NCBI GenBank assembly: GCA_016294105.1
Contig: JAEDCN010000008.1
Span: 1-64,000 of the forward strand
DNA: 64,000 nucleotides
Source: Treponema sp.
GTDB lineage: Bacteria > Spirochaetota > Spirochaetia > Treponematales > Treponemataceae
Direction of reading: 5' to 3'
Positions 14,894 through 23,747 of the stretch are shown here, piece by piece. The translations under genes were made by a program, and so were the position numbers. The notes below the pieces were generated by a model. The model was not told the DNA's origin, made no database searches, and saw only the letters and a list, made by a program, of their open reading frames with translations. The stretch's first letter is position 1. Each line of letters opens with the position of its first letter.

Positions 14894-16405
14894 ATGAGTA
14901 ACGAATATGTGCTCCAAATGCAAGGTATTACAAAGCGCTTCCCTGGTGTCTTGGCACTGAATGCAGTGTCATTGAATGTTCGGCCAGGAACAGTTCACGC
15001 ACTGATGGGTGAAAATGGTGCAGGGAAGTCAACGCTGATGAAATGTCTTTTTGGAATCTACCATCCTGATGAAGGACAGGTGGTTTTCAAAGGAAAGGCA
15101 GTTAAATTCCGTGATGCAAAGGATGCCCTAGAAGCAGGTATTTCCATGATTCATCAGGAATTGTCTAATGTTCCATTTAGAACTGTAAGCCAAAATATTT
15201 GGCTGGGAAGGGAACCTCTACGAAAAATTCCCCTCCTTCGCTTTATTGACCATAAGAAAATGGACGCCGATACAGAGGATTTGATGAAGCGTTTGGATAT
15301 GGCCATTCTACCTACCAGCAAGATGGCAAGTCTTTCTATCTCCGAACAGCAGGGCTGTGAGATTGCAAAGGCCGTATCATATGGAGCCTCTGTTGTTGTA
15401 ATGGACGAGCCTACTTCTTCCTTGTCTGACAGGGAAGTAGAACACTTGTTCAAGATTATCAACGATTTGCGTTCTCAAGGTGTAGCAATTATCTATATTT
15501 CACACCGAATGAACGAAATTTTCCAAATCGCTGATGATATTTCTGTTATGCGGGATGGTACCATGGTTGGAACATATCCTGCTTCAGAGCTTGATGAAGA
15601 TAAGCTGATAAACTTAATGATTGGTCGTGTAACTACCCAGCGATTCCCCACAGTTGATGCTGTTCCTGGTGAAGTTTGCATGAAGGTAGAGCATTTGTCT
15701 TCCACAAATCCTGCTTCCTTCCAAGACATATCATTTGAACTACATAAATCTGAAATTCTCGGTGTTGGTGGCCTTGTTGGTGCCCAGCGTTCCGAGCTGG
15801 TAGAAGCCATCTTCGGTTTGCGACCTGTAGTTGTAGGTACAATCAATGTTAATGGTCATGAGGTAAAGATTCGTTCTCCCAAGGATGCCATCAAAAACAA
15901 GATTGGTCTCATTACAGAGGATCGCCGTGGAACAGGTATCTTCCCCTTGATGTCTATTACCAACAATACTTCGATTGCAGCCATCGATAAGTTCTTGAAC
16001 AAGGCTCGACTCATTAACCATAAGCATGTTAAGGATCGAACAATTGAATTGAACAAGATGCTGCGAACAAAGACTCCTACCATGGAGGCCCAGATTCAGA
16101 ATTTGTCTGGTGGAAACCAGCAAAAGGTTATTGTAAGCCGTTGGCTCATGACACTGCCAGATATTTTGATTATGGATGAACCCACTCGTGGTATTGACGT
16201 TGGTGCAAAGTATGAGATTTATTCAATTATGGCTGACTTGGTAAAGGAAGGAAAATCCATCATCATGGTTTCCTCCGAAATGCCAGAGCTTATTGGTATG
16301 TCTCACCGCATTATGGTGCTCTGCAATGGTAAGTTGACAGGTTTCTTGGACAAAAAAGAAGCAACCCAGGAAGCTGTTATGCGATTGGCAACTCAGTTTT
16401 CATAA
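14894..16405 (+). CDS. Sugar ABC transporter ATP-binding protein, two ABC domains
   Basis: A 503-residue RbsA/MglA-type protein with two ABC cassettes. The first (residues 5-235) has Walker A GENGAGKST, signature LSISEQQ and Walker B VVVMDEPTSS. The second (about 260-500) has a degenerate Walker A (GVGGLVGAQRSEL), normal for this family, with LSGGNQQK and ILIMDEPTRGID. It energises uptake with the permease downstream. The ATG at 14894 follows AGGAAG; an in-frame GTG at 14885 is less likely. It lies 18 bases upstream of the permease gene. Confidence 0.92.
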   Translation: MSNEYVLQMQGITKRFPGVLALNAVSLNVRPGTVHALMGENGAGKSTLMKCLFGIYHPDEGQVVFKGKAVKFRDAKDALEAGISMIHQELSNVPFRTVSQNIWLGREPLRKIPLLRFIDHKKMDADTEDLMKRLDMAILPTSKMASLSISEQQGCEIAKAVSYGASVVVMDEPTSSLSDREVEHLFKIINDLRSQGVAIIYISHRMNEIFQIADDISVMRDGTMVGTYPASELDEDKLINLMIGRVTTQRFPTVDAVPGEVCMKVEHLSSTNPASFQDISFELHKSEILGVGGLVGAQRSELVEAIFGLRPVVVGTINVNGHEVKIRSPKDAIKNKIGLITEDRRGTGIFPLMSITNNTSIAAIDKFLNKARLINHKHVKDRTIELNKMLRTKTPTMEAQIQNLSGGNQQKVIVSRWLMTLPDILIMDEPTRGIDVGAKYEIYSIMADLVKEGKSIIMVSSEMPELIGMSHRIMVLCNGKLTGFLDKKEATQEAVMRLATQFS

Positions 16406-16423
16406 GTCATCAGGAGGAAATAT

Positions 16424-17431
16424 ATGGCTGAACAAGTTGAAATGAAGATTAAACCCAAGCTCTCACCAAAAGAGCTTGCAAGTAAGTATACAAATTATTT
16501 GACCTTTGTTGTTTTGTTTGTTGTTTTGGGTATTCTGACCAAGGGTGGTTCCTTGGAATGGGCTTCTATTAAGAACCTGCTGATTGCAGAGTCCGTTCGT
16601 GCCTTTGCAGCCCTTGGTGTAGGTATGATTATCATTACACGTGGAATCGACCTGTCAATCGGTTACATGGTTTGTCTTACCACCAGTATTGCAGCATCAT
16701 TCTCCCAGAATCCAGATTATTCTGCAGCAATGTACCCTGGTGTAGATTTCCCCATTTTCCTGCCTATCGTAGCTGCCTTGGCTGTTGGTGCTCTCTTTGG
16801 TGCCTTTAACGGAATCTTGGTTGCCTATGCAAAGCTTCCTCCCTTTATTGCTACCTTGGGAACCATGTCACTGGCTCGTGGTACCCAGCTGATTTATACA
16901 CAGGCAAAGGTTGTTGGTAGCTTGAAGAATGCTTACAAGCTCATTGCCCAGGGAGCCTTGGGACCCATCCCCTACCTGATTATCTATGTTGCTGTTGCAG
17001 CTGTTATCGTGTGGTTGATTCTTCGCCATACACGGCTTGGTACTAACCTGTATGCTATCGGTGGAAACCCACAGGCAGCTCGTGTAGCAGGTATCAACGT
17101 TGAACGCTGCCTTGTATTCGTATATACCTTTGCTGGTTTGTGCTATGGTGTTGCCGGAGCATTGCAGGCCTCCCGCCTTGGTTTGGGTAACTCCCTTACT
17201 GGTGCTGGTATGGAAATGGACGCCATCGCTGCCGTTACCATCGGTGGTATTTCCCAGGCTGGTGGTGTAGGTACCATGGGTGGTATGTTGGTTGGTGTAT
17301 TCACTTTGGGTATTATCAACTACGGTATGACCTACTTAGGAATTGACTCCTACTATCAGTTGTTGATGAAGGGTGCCATCATTATCGTTGCGGTATTCTT
17401 CGATATGCGCAAGCACGCTCGTAAGTCATAG
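16424..17431 (+). CDS. Sugar ABC transporter permease (RbsC/MglC type)
   Basis: A 335-residue inner-membrane permease with 8-10 hydrophobic segments. It has the family signature ITRGIDLSIGYMVCL near residue 70 and a cytoplasmic GGNPQAARVAGINV loop that contacts the ATPase. It ends with a basic tail (MRKHARKS). The ATG follows AGGAGG. It forms one pore of a homodimer with the adjacent ATPase and binding protein. Substrate specificity comes from the cluster context, probably L-fucose. Confidence 0.92.
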   Translation: MAEQVEMKIKPKLSPKELASKYTNYLTFVVLFVVLGILTKGGSLEWASIKNLLIAESVRAFAALGVGMIIITRGIDLSIGYMVCLTTSIAASFSQNPDYSAAMYPGVDFPIFLPIVAALAVGALFGAFNGILVAYAKLPPFIATLGTMSLARGTQLIYTQAKVVGSLKNAYKLIAQGALGPIPYLIIYVAVAAVIVWLILRHTRLGTNLYAIGGNPQAARVAGINVERCLVFVYTFAGLCYGVAGALQASRLGLGNSLTGAGMEMDAIAAVTIGGISQAGGVGTMGGMLVGVFTLGIINYGMTYLGIDSYYQLLMKGAIIIVAVFFDMRKHARKS

Positions 17432-17440
17432 GATGTATTT

Positions 17441-18442
17441 GTGGCAACGATTAAAGATGTAGCTTTAGATGCAGGTGTATCAACAGCAACAGTTTCTCGT
17501 GTCTTGAATAAAGATTATCGAGTATCTGATGCAATGCGACGCCGCGTATTCTCATCCATAAAGAAATTGGATTATAGAGTACATCCCGTTGCCCAAACGC
17601 TACGGCTGGGAAGGTCGCGGACTATCGGTGTCATTATTCCTGATATGTCCAATTTCTTCTTCATGAATCTCTTTGAGTATCTTGAAGAAACCTTACGAAA
17701 GAGCGGATATACAGCTGTTCTTTGTTCTTCCAGAAATTCCATTGAAGGAGAAATAGAGCAGCTCTCCTATTTGGTAGAAAAGCAGGTGGATGCCTTGGTG
17801 GTGGTTCCCATTGGAACAGACGGGGCTCATTTATCCGCCGTAATTGAACAGGGGACACCAGTTGTCTGTGTGGACCGAACCTTTACAGATCTCCCTGCCG
17901 ACAGTGTCATGGTAGACAATGAAGAGGGTGGGTACAAGGCGGTAAAGGCATTAATTGACGATGGATATCGTCGTATAGGCTTTGTGGGTGGTGACTTGGA
18001 ACAAATGACCTGCTATGAGCGTTATTTGGGCTATTGTCGGGCCTTGCAGGAGGCAAATATACCTTTAGAGGATGAGTTTGTTTCCTTTTCTGGTATGGCC
18101 ATGCATGATGGATATTATAGCATGAAGGAAATGCTGGAAAAGCCCAATCACCCAGAAGCCTACTTCTTTGTAAACCTGATGATATGCCTTGGAGCAACAC
18201 AGCATATTGTGGAAAAGCCCAAGGAGGTTCAAGACCGAGTGGTTTGTGCCAGCTTTGACGATGCCTTCTTTTCGTCACTTTTGCACCGCTGTAGATATTT
18301 TGTATCCCAGCCGGTGGAAGAAATCGGTATCTTGGCCGCACATTTAGTTTTGCAAAGATTGAATCGGAAGGACGGTGAAGAAACAACCAAAACTATCCGA
18401 CTTAATACAGAGTTAATACAGATTACGCATAAGGAGGTATGA
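17441..18442 (+). CDS. LacI-family transcriptional repressor
   Basis: A 333-residue LacI/GalR regulator. The N-terminal helix-turn-helix (ATIKDVALDAGVSTATVSRVLN) is followed by a hinge and a periplasmic-binding-protein-like sensor domain (IGVIIPDMSNFFF; VDNEEGGYKAVKALID). It starts with GTG, nine bases after the permease stop, and its end overlaps the fucI ribosome site. Its likely site is the palindrome at 13032-13045, making the operon autoregulated. The inducer is probably the transported sugar or its isomerase product. Confidence 0.9.
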   Translation: MATIKDVALDAGVSTATVSRVLNKDYRVSDAMRRRVFSSIKKLDYRVHPVAQTLRLGRSRTIGVIIPDMSNFFFMNLFEYLEETLRKSGYTAVLCSSRNSIEGEIEQLSYLVEKQVDALVVVPIGTDGAHLSAVIEQGTPVVCVDRTFTDLPADSVMVDNEEGGYKAVKALIDDGYRRIGFVGGDLEQMTCYERYLGYCRALQEANIPLEDEFVSFSGMAMHDGYYSMKEMLEKPNHPEAYFFVNLMICLGATQHIVEKPKEVQDRVVCASFDDAFFSSLLHRCRYFVSQPVEEIGILAAHLVLQRLNRKDGEETTKTIRLNTELIQITHKEV

Positions 18443-18445
18443 TGT

Positions 18446-20248
18446 ATGGCAAAAAATAGGTTGATTGGTGAATATCCTGTTATTGGTATTCGCCCTACAA
18501 TTGATGGACGACGGGGACCCCTCAAGGTTCGTGAATCTTTGGAAGAACAGACCATGAATATGGCTAAAGCTGCAGCAAAATTGTTCCAGGAGAATATCTG
18601 CTATTCAAATGGTGAGCCTGTAAAGGTTATTATTGCTGATTCAACTATTGGTCGTGTTCCAGAAGCTGCTGCTTGTGCAGAAAAATTCCGCCGTGAAGGT
18701 GTAGATATTACTTTGACTGTAACTCCCTGCTGGTGCTACGGTTCTGAGACAATGGATATGGATGCCCACACCATCAAGGGTGTATGGGGATTCAACGGAA
18801 CTGAGCGTCCTGGTGCTGTATATTTGGCTGCAGTATTGGCTGGTCATGCTCAGAAGGGACTTCCTGCCTTTGGTATTTACGGTCACGACGTACAGAATGC
18901 CGATGCAACAGACATTCCAGAGGATGTACGTGAAAAGTTGCTCCGCTTTGGACGTGCAGCTGTAGCAGCAGCAACAATGCGTGGAAAGTCCTACCTGCAG
19001 ATTGGTTCAATTTGTATGGGTATTGCTGGCTCCATCATCGACAGCGACTTCTTTGAGGAGTATCTGGGAATGCGCGTTGAGTCTGTGGATGAGGTTGAAA
19101 TTATCCGCAGAATGACAAACAACATCTATGACGAAAAGGAATTCCAGAAGGCTCTTGCTTGGACAAAGGAATATTGCAAGGAAGGATTCGATAAGAACCC
19201 TGACAACATGCAAAAAACTCCAAAAGAAAAGGAAGAAGCTTGGGAATTCGTTGTAAAAATGATGTGTATCATCAAGGACTTGTTCAACGGTAACAAAAAC
19301 CTTCCTGCAGGTTGTGAAGAAGAAGCCTTAGGACACAATGCTATCGCTGGTGGTTTCCAGGGACAGCGCCAGTGGACAGACTTCTATCCCAACTGTGACT
19401 TCCCTGAGGCTCTTCTTAACTCCTCCTTTGACTGGGAAGGTGCTCGTGAGCCTTATATTCTGGCCACAGAAAACGATACACTCAACGGAACATGTATGCT
19501 TTTCGGAAAACTCCTTACAGGTCGTGCACAGATTTTTGCTGACGTACGAACTTACTGGAGTCCCGAAGCCGTTAAGCAGGCTGCAGGCTATGAGTTGGAA
19601 GGAAAGGCCAAGGAATCCCAGGGCTTTATCCACTTGATCAACTCTGGTGCTGCTTGTCTTGATGCCAGTGGTGCAGCAAAGGATGAGCAGGGCAACGGTA
19701 TTATTAAGCCATTCTGGGAAATGACAGACAAAGACCAGAAGGCCTGTCTTGAAGCTACAACTTGGAACCCTGCTGACATGGGATATTTCCGTGGCGGTGG
19801 ATTCTCTTCCCGCTTCCTGACAAAGTGTGAAATGCCTGTTACTATGATGCGTCTCAATATCGTAAAGGGATTGGGTCCTGTAATGCAGATTGCAGAAGGT
19901 TATACTGTAGAGCTTCCAGATGAGGTTTCTGACAAGCTATGGAAGCGCACAGACTACACTTGGCCTTGTACTTGGTTTGCTCCACGACTCACCGGTAAGG
20001 GTGCATTCAAGTCTGCCTACGATGTAATGAACAACTGGGGTGCAAACCATGGTGCCATCAGCTACGGCCACATTGGTGCTGATATTATCACCCTTTGTTC
20101 AATCCTTCGTATTCCTGTATGTATGCATAACGTTGATGAGGACAAGATTTTCCGTCCCGCTTCTTGGAATGCATTCGGAATGGACAAGGAAGGACAGGAC
20201 TACAGAGCTTGTGAAACTTACGGACCTCTGTACAAAAAGTCCCGCTAA
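18446..20248 (+). CDS. fucI: L-fucose isomerase
   Basis: A 600-residue ketol isomerase close in length to E. coli FucI (591). It starts with the recognisable GEYPVIGIRPTIDGRRGPLKVRESLE region of the family and continues with TVTPCWCYGSETMDMD and GIYGHDVQNADAT, where family members bind substrate. It converts L-fucose to L-fuculose (and D-arabinose to D-ribulose) using Mn2+ in a cytoplasmic oligomer. The ATG follows AAGGAGGT inside the end of lacI. A bidirectional terminator follows. This is the gene that identifies L-fucose as the likely substrate of the locus. Confidence 0.93.
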   Translation: MAKNRLIGEYPVIGIRPTIDGRRGPLKVRESLEEQTMNMAKAAAKLFQENICYSNGEPVKVIIADSTIGRVPEAAACAEKFRREGVDITLTVTPCWCYGSETMDMDAHTIKGVWGFNGTERPGAVYLAAVLAGHAQKGLPAFGIYGHDVQNADATDIPEDVREKLLRFGRAAVAAATMRGKSYLQIGSICMGIAGSIIDSDFFEEYLGMRVESVDEVEIIRRMTNNIYDEKEFQKALAWTKEYCKEGFDKNPDNMQKTPKEKEEAWEFVVKMMCIIKDLFNGNKNLPAGCEEEALGHNAIAGGFQGQRQWTDFYPNCDFPEALLNSSFDWEGAREPYILATENDTLNGTCMLFGKLLTGRAQIFADVRTYWSPEAVKQAAGYELEGKAKESQGFIHLINSGAACLDASGAAKDEQGNGIIKPFWEMTDKDQKACLEATTWNPADMGYFRGGGFSSRFLTKCEMPVTMMRLNIVKGLGPVMQIAEGYTVELPDEVSDKLWKRTDYTWPCTWFAPRLTGKGAFKSAYDVMNNWGANHGAISYGHIGADIITLCSILRIPVCMHNVDEDKIFRPASWNAFGMDKEGQDYRACETYGPLYKKSR

Positions 20249-20267
20249 TAGTTCTTTAGCGTAAAAT

Positions 20268-20300
20268 AAATGCCAGAAGGTAATACTTCTGGCATTTTTT
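20268..20300. terminator. Bidirectional terminator between fucI and the YaiI gene
   Basis: AAATGCCAGAAG (20268-20279) is complementary to CTTCTGGCATTT (20286-20297), with a 6-base loop and T/A runs on both sides. It can end the fucose operon rightward and the yaiI operon leftward. Confidence 0.85.
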
Positions 20301-20769
20301 ATTGTCTCAGTTTTTTTTGCAATTCCCGATCAAGGCAGTTTGCAAAGTCATTTAAGTTTTTTTTGTTAAAATTACCCGTTCTCTCTGGTTGTATTCCCAT
20401 TTGGGCTAATTCGTAATTAAAATTGCGGATGGATACATCCTCCCTAATGGATTCTGGAGAAAAGAGCTTGCCTCTGTCGTTGATGGTGGTAATATTTTTT
20501 TCTACTAATCGTGCTGCCAAAGGAATGTCCCGAGTGATAACCATATCCTTGTGTTGTACATGGGCAACAATATAGTCGTCGGCAGCACCTTCTGTATTTT
20601 CCGTTACAATCATGGTAATCAAGTTTGTTTTCCGGGCAAAGGAGGGCAGGGGAATAGGACGGTTGGCAACAAAATAACAAGGAATGGCAAGACGTAGAAT
20701 AAATTTAACCACCAGTTCCCGTACTGGAACTGGACAAGAATCTGCATCTACCCAAAGGGAAAAATCCAT
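20299..20769 (-). CDS. YaiI/YqxD-family protein (UPF0178, DUF188)
   Basis: A 156-residue protein with the family start WVDADSCPVPVRE and conserved TENTEGAADDYIVAH, DIPLAARLVEK and NDRGKLF segments. The acidic residues suggest a PIN-like nuclease fold, but no activity is firmly established for the family. It ends the leftward operon that begins at infC and follows zapA by three bases. Confidence 0.88.
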   Translation of the reverse strand: MDFSLWVDADSCPVPVRELVVKFILRLAIPCYFVANRPIPLPSFARKTNLITMIVTENTEGAADDYIVAHVQHKDMVITRDIPLAARLVEKNITTINDRGKLFSPESIREDVSIRNFNYELAQMGIQPERTGNFNKKNLNDFANCLDRELQKKLRQ

Positions 20770-20772
20770 AAA

Positions 20773-21075
20773 TTATAATACCTGATTGATAGAGTCTATA
20801 AGTTTCGCCGTTATATGCTCAACTTGAGAAAGTACTTCACTATTTTCTTTGGAAAGTGTAGGGTCTGTAGAGGAATATTTTTGCGTATACAATTCATCGC
20901 TAATCATGATTCCTGCCAGAATAGCTGTTTGTAAGGGATCTTGTCCAGGAAAGCTTCCTTGGAGCTTATTTACAACCTCATCATAATAGGATAAAAGTTG
21001 TTGAAGATATTGTGTATCTTGATGAGCGTTAATCTTAAAGGATGTGCCTAAAAGATTTATAGTTAGGCTCCCCAT
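20773..21075 (-). CDS. zapA: Cell-division protein ZapA
   Basis: A 100-residue ZapA-like protein. The N-terminal part (LTINLLGTSFKINAHQD) is the ZapA beta strand pair, followed by helices with QDPLQTAILAGIMISDELY and a C-terminal coiled coil. ZapA bundles FtsZ filaments at the division site. It lies between the coiled-coil gene and yaiI, downstream of the translation genes. The match is at family level. Confidence 0.75.
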   Translation of the reverse strand: MGSLTINLLGTSFKINAHQDTQYLQQLLSYYDEVVNKLQGSFPGQDPLQTAILAGIMISDELYTQKYSSTDPTLSKENSEVLSQVEHITAKLIDSINQVL

Positions 21076-21088
21076 GGTTCATTCCTGA

Positions 21089-21676
21089 TTAAAAGATATC
21101 AAGCTGCTCAGAAGCTGGGTTATTCTGATTCTCTACAAAAAGACTGTCACCTTCTGTTTGCAATCCTAAATCTTGAGTATAGAGTCCAGCTGATGGAACA
21201 ACTTCACCATTGGGAGAATCATTTCTTACAACTTCTTCTGAAAACATTGGTGCCAATCCTAAATCATCGTTAGCAGACTGGTACACTGGCTGCTCCATCT
21301 GTGGTGGAACAGGATTATAAGTTTCTTCTACATTATTATTAAATATCTGCTGTGTCTGCTCTTCTACAGCAGGAGCAGTTTCAAAATCCTGTACTACAGG
21401 TACAACTGGTTCTTCAACCTGACGTTGAATGGCCACTGCCTGAAGTACAGAATTTTCTACAGCATTCAGCTTATCCAAAGCTTTGATAATTCCCTGTTCA
21501 ATTCTATCCTGGTCTTGATGAAAATCCAAAATATTGCTTTGCAGTCTTTTGTTTTCATCCTCAAGTTGAGCGCAACGTTGAAACAGTGTATCCCGTTCTT
21601 CTGTTAGCTGAAGAATCTTGGCAACGGCACTTTCAACCTTTTGTTCCAGCAATTGAATTTGTTCCAGGGAAATCAT
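21089..21676 (-). CDS. Coiled-coil protein upstream of zapA (hypothetical)
   Basis: About 195 residues. Residues 1-75 form a predicted coiled coil (heptads through EQIQLLEQKVESAVAKIL and ENKRLQSN), like ZapB or other septal coiled coils. The remainder is acidic, Pro/Gln-rich and probably disordered, ending in EQLDIF. ATG 21676 is preferred; a GTG at 21679 abuts the rplT stop. Next to zapA it may be a division or envelope scaffold, but I do not recognise a named family. Confidence 0.6.
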   Translation of the reverse strand: MISLEQIQLLEQKVESAVAKILQLTEERDTLFQRCAQLEDENKRLQSNILDFHQDQDRIEQGIIKALDKLNAVENSVLQAVAIQRQVEEPVVPVVQDFETAPAVEEQTQQIFNNNVEETYNPVPPQMEQPVYQSANDDLGLAPMFSEEVVRNDSPNGEVVPSAGLYTQDLGLQTEGDSLFVENQNNPASEQLDIF

Positions 21677-21679
21677 CAC

Positions 21680-22039
21680 TTATGCTCCCAAAGCCTTCTT
21701 TGCTTCTGCCACCACAGCCTTGAATGCAACCGTATCCTCAATAGCCATGTTTGACAATGCCTTGCGGTTAATAATAATTCCAGCCTTTGTGAGTCCTTCA
21801 ATGAAGCGAGAGTAGGTCAAACCTTCTTCCCGAACAGCTGCATTGATACGGGCAATCCACAAAGTTCTCATGTCGCCTTTCTTGTCTCTGCGGTCAACAT
21901 AAGCGTGGGTCAAAGCCTTTACCATTGCATCTTTGGCTGCTTTGTAGTTAGTGCTTCTTCTTCCGGTAAATCCCTTGGTCATCTTGAGGATTTTTGCCCG
22001 GCGGTTCTTTCTCTTTGATCCGTCTATTGCTCTTGACAT
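21680..22039 (-). CDS. rplT: Ribosomal protein L20
   Basis: A 119-residue L20, standard length, with the basic RNA-binding N-terminus (KRKNRRAKILKMTKGFTGRR) and the globular WIARINAAVREEGLTYSRF core. It assembles early on 23S rRNA and often autoregulates its operon. It lies in the usual infC-rpmI-rplT order, 19 bases after rpmI. Confidence 0.98.
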   Translation of the reverse strand: MSRAIDGSKRKNRRAKILKMTKGFTGRRSTNYKAAKDAMVKALTHAYVDRRDKKGDMRTLWIARINAAVREEGLTYSRFIEGLTKAGIIINRKALSNMAIEDTVAFKAVVAEAKKALGA

Positions 22040-22058
22040 TCTCTAACTCCTCGTAATC

Positions 22059-22259
22059 TTAGCCGTAAGGCAACATCTGCTTGCGAACTTTTGCGGAATC
22101 TGCTTCACTCAAAATACCAGAATCACGGAGATGTCGCTTGCGCTTTGCAGCCTTCTTTGTCAAAATGTGGCGAAGATTCATCTTCTTGTACTTAACCTTT
22201 CCACTACCTGTGAGCGAAAACCGCTTTGCTGCGGCACGCTTTGTTTTCATCTTGGGCAT
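22059..22259 (-). CDS. rpmI: Ribosomal protein L35
   Basis: A 66-residue L35 with MPKMKTKRAAAKRFSLTGSG and the basic RHILTKKAAKRKRHL stretch. It is a small structural protein of the large subunit. Spacing (14 bases from infC, 19 to rplT) and order are those of the conserved operon. Confidence 0.98.
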   Translation of the reverse strand: MPKMKTKRAAAKRFSLTGSGKVKYKKMNLRHILTKKAAKRKRHLRDSGILSEADSAKVRKQMLPYG

Positions 22260-22273
22260 TTCACGTTACCTCG

Positions 22274-22795
22274 TTATTTTTTTGTCTTGGGACTCAATGT
22301 CATTGACATAAAACGCCCTTCCATTGCAGGCTGTTTTTCAATAACATATTCGTCATCAAGCCGTTTGAGTACTTCTTTAAGAACATCATAACCGAGTTCT
22401 GTATGAGCCAACTCCCGGCCCCGAAACCGGATAGTTACCTTTACTTTGTTTCCCTCGTTTAAGAATTCCTGAACATGCTTTGACTTGAAATCAAGGTCAC
22501 CAGAACCAATCTTTGGTTGCATTCTGATTTCCTTGAGCTTGAGCTGTTTCTGGTTCTTCTTGGAATCACGGAGCTTTTTTTCCTGTTCGAACCGATACTT
22601 GCCGTAATCAAGTATTTTACATACTGGTGGATTCGCCTGTGGCGCAACTTCAACAAGGTCGAGCTCTTGCTCCTTAGCCATCTTTAGGGCTTCAATGGTA
22701 GGGACAATACCTTTTTGATCACCCTTATCGTCTATTAGTCTGACCTCTCGAACACGGATTTGTTCATTAATCCGTAAACCCTTATTATCCGCCAA
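22274..22795 (-). CDS. infC: Translation initiation factor IF-3 (TTG start)
   Basis: A 173-residue IF-3 with an N-terminal domain (INEQIRVREVRLID), a lysine-rich linker, and a C-terminal domain (KVTIRFRGRELAH) that binds the 30S platform and proofreads start codons. The start is TTG at 22793-22795 behind AAGGAGG. A non-ATG start is usual for infC, where IF-3 discriminates against its own message. A promoter-like sequence lies at 22860-22889. Confidence 0.96.
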   Translation of the reverse strand: MADNKGLRINEQIRVREVRLIDDKGDQKGIVPTIEALKMAKEQELDLVEVAPQANPPVCKILDYGKYRFEQEKKLRDSKKNQKQLKLKEIRMQPKIGSGDLDFKSKHVQEFLNEGNKVKVTIRFRGRELAHTELGYDVLKEVLKRLDDEYVIEKQPAMEGRFMSMTLSPKTKK

Positions 22796-22859
22796 CGATC
22801 CTCCTTAGCCGTTTTTTTCCATATTGGATAAAATGACACTTATGTAAAGCATATTGGCT

Positions 22860-22889
22860 ATAATAGCAGATAAATAGGGGCTATGTCTA
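22860..22889 (-). promoter_or_regulatory. infC-rpmI-rplT operon promoter
   Basis: On the minus strand TAGACA (complement of 22884-22889), an 18-base spacer and TATTAT (complement of 22860-22865) give a start near 22853 and a leader of about 58 bases. Confidence 0.5.
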
Positions 22890-22967
22890 GTATTTTATAT
22901 CGGGTTCATTTATCTATTTTGTCATTACTTCCATTTCATAAAGCCTTATTTTACCCTTTTATTTGTG

Positions 22968-22997
22968 TTGATTGATTTTGTTCTTTTGTGGTATGTT
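22968..22997 (+). promoter_or_regulatory. Promoter of the membrane-protein gene, nearly leaderless
   Basis: TTGATT (22968-22973), an 18-base spacer and TATGTT (22992-22997) predict a start near 23004, three bases before ATG 23007. No Shine-Dalgarno lies between. Confidence 0.35.
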
Positions 22998-23006
22998 CTA
23001 TTCATT

Positions 23007-23654
23007 ATGTGGTTGTTTGCAGTTTTTTTCTTGCCAGCTATTCTTGTTTTGTATTTTACGACCCATGTAAACAGAAACAAGGTTTTTTCTGTTCTCTTTG
23101 GACTTGGATTGGGGTCTGCATATGTTGTAATTGCAATTTTTTTGGGTTCTGAATATCGGATTGTTCCTGCAGATTTCTTTAAAAATTTCAGTGGGATTTT
23201 CCTTCATGATTCTTTCATGCCAGCAATTATTGTTACCGCCTTGTTTTTCCTTCTGTCTAGGGATTCCTTCCAATTCAAGGTAAATGTGTTGTTTCTTGTG
23301 TTGTCAGGATTCTATGTCATGTACATCCCCTTTAGAATCTTGTTCCGTTCAGGGGCTTTTTCATCTTTTATTCTTTTCTATAAGCCCATCTTGCTGGCAT
23401 GCTTTGTTCTGGGATTTTCTTTCGCTATTAGATTATTTTACAAGAACCTGAAGGGAGCGAAAAATGTTCTCATGTTCATTCTTCCGGTGCTTTTAGGTCT
23501 TTGCTGTACGATGGCTCCTGCCCTGGCTGAGGTGTTCTGGTTTAGAGGAAGTCCTGTAATTTCGTGGCTTTTTGTTGGTATGTTGGAAATTCTGCTTACC
23601 TTGGTGTTGGTGGCTTTGAATCATGTGAATTTGGCTACTGTAGGAAAAAAGTAA
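23007..23654 (+). CDS. Multi-pass membrane protein of unknown function
   Basis: About 215 residues, very hydrophobic, with 6-7 predicted membrane helices, a high Phe/Leu content and a short basic C-terminus. I do not recognise the family. ATG 23007 is chosen because a promoter-like pair ends just before it; a GTG at 22965 would add 14 hydrophobic residues but would lie upstream of that promoter's -10. The gene originally ended at a terminator that is now split by an IS element. It is divergent from infC. Confidence 0.55.
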   Translation: MWLFAVFFLPAILVLYFTTHVNRNKVFSVLFGLGLGSAYVVIAIFLGSEYRIVPADFFKNFSGIFLHDSFMPAIIVTALFFLLSRDSFQFKVNVLFLVLSGFYVMYIPFRILFRSGAFSSFILFYKPILLACFVLGFSFAIRLFYKNLKGAKNVLMFILPVLLGLCCTMAPALAEVFWFRGSPVISWLFVGMLEILLTLVLVALNHVNLATVGKK

Positions 23655-23699
23655 GCTGTTGCTTTTTTTGAAAATTTTATCTTAAACCTTTAAAATGAG

Positions 23700-23709
23700 A
23701 AAGGCTGCC
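23700..23709 (+). terminator. Left half of a terminator split by the IS
   Basis: AAAGGCTGCC (23700-23709) is complementary to GGCAGCCTTT at 25163-25172. Removing the IS and one copy of a 3-base duplication restores a 10-bp stem with loop TTCAGG and a T-run, a normal bidirectional terminator. Confidence 0.7.
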
Positions 23710-23747
23710 TTTGAAGTGAAGTGCACCCCAATTATTGGACACTTTAG

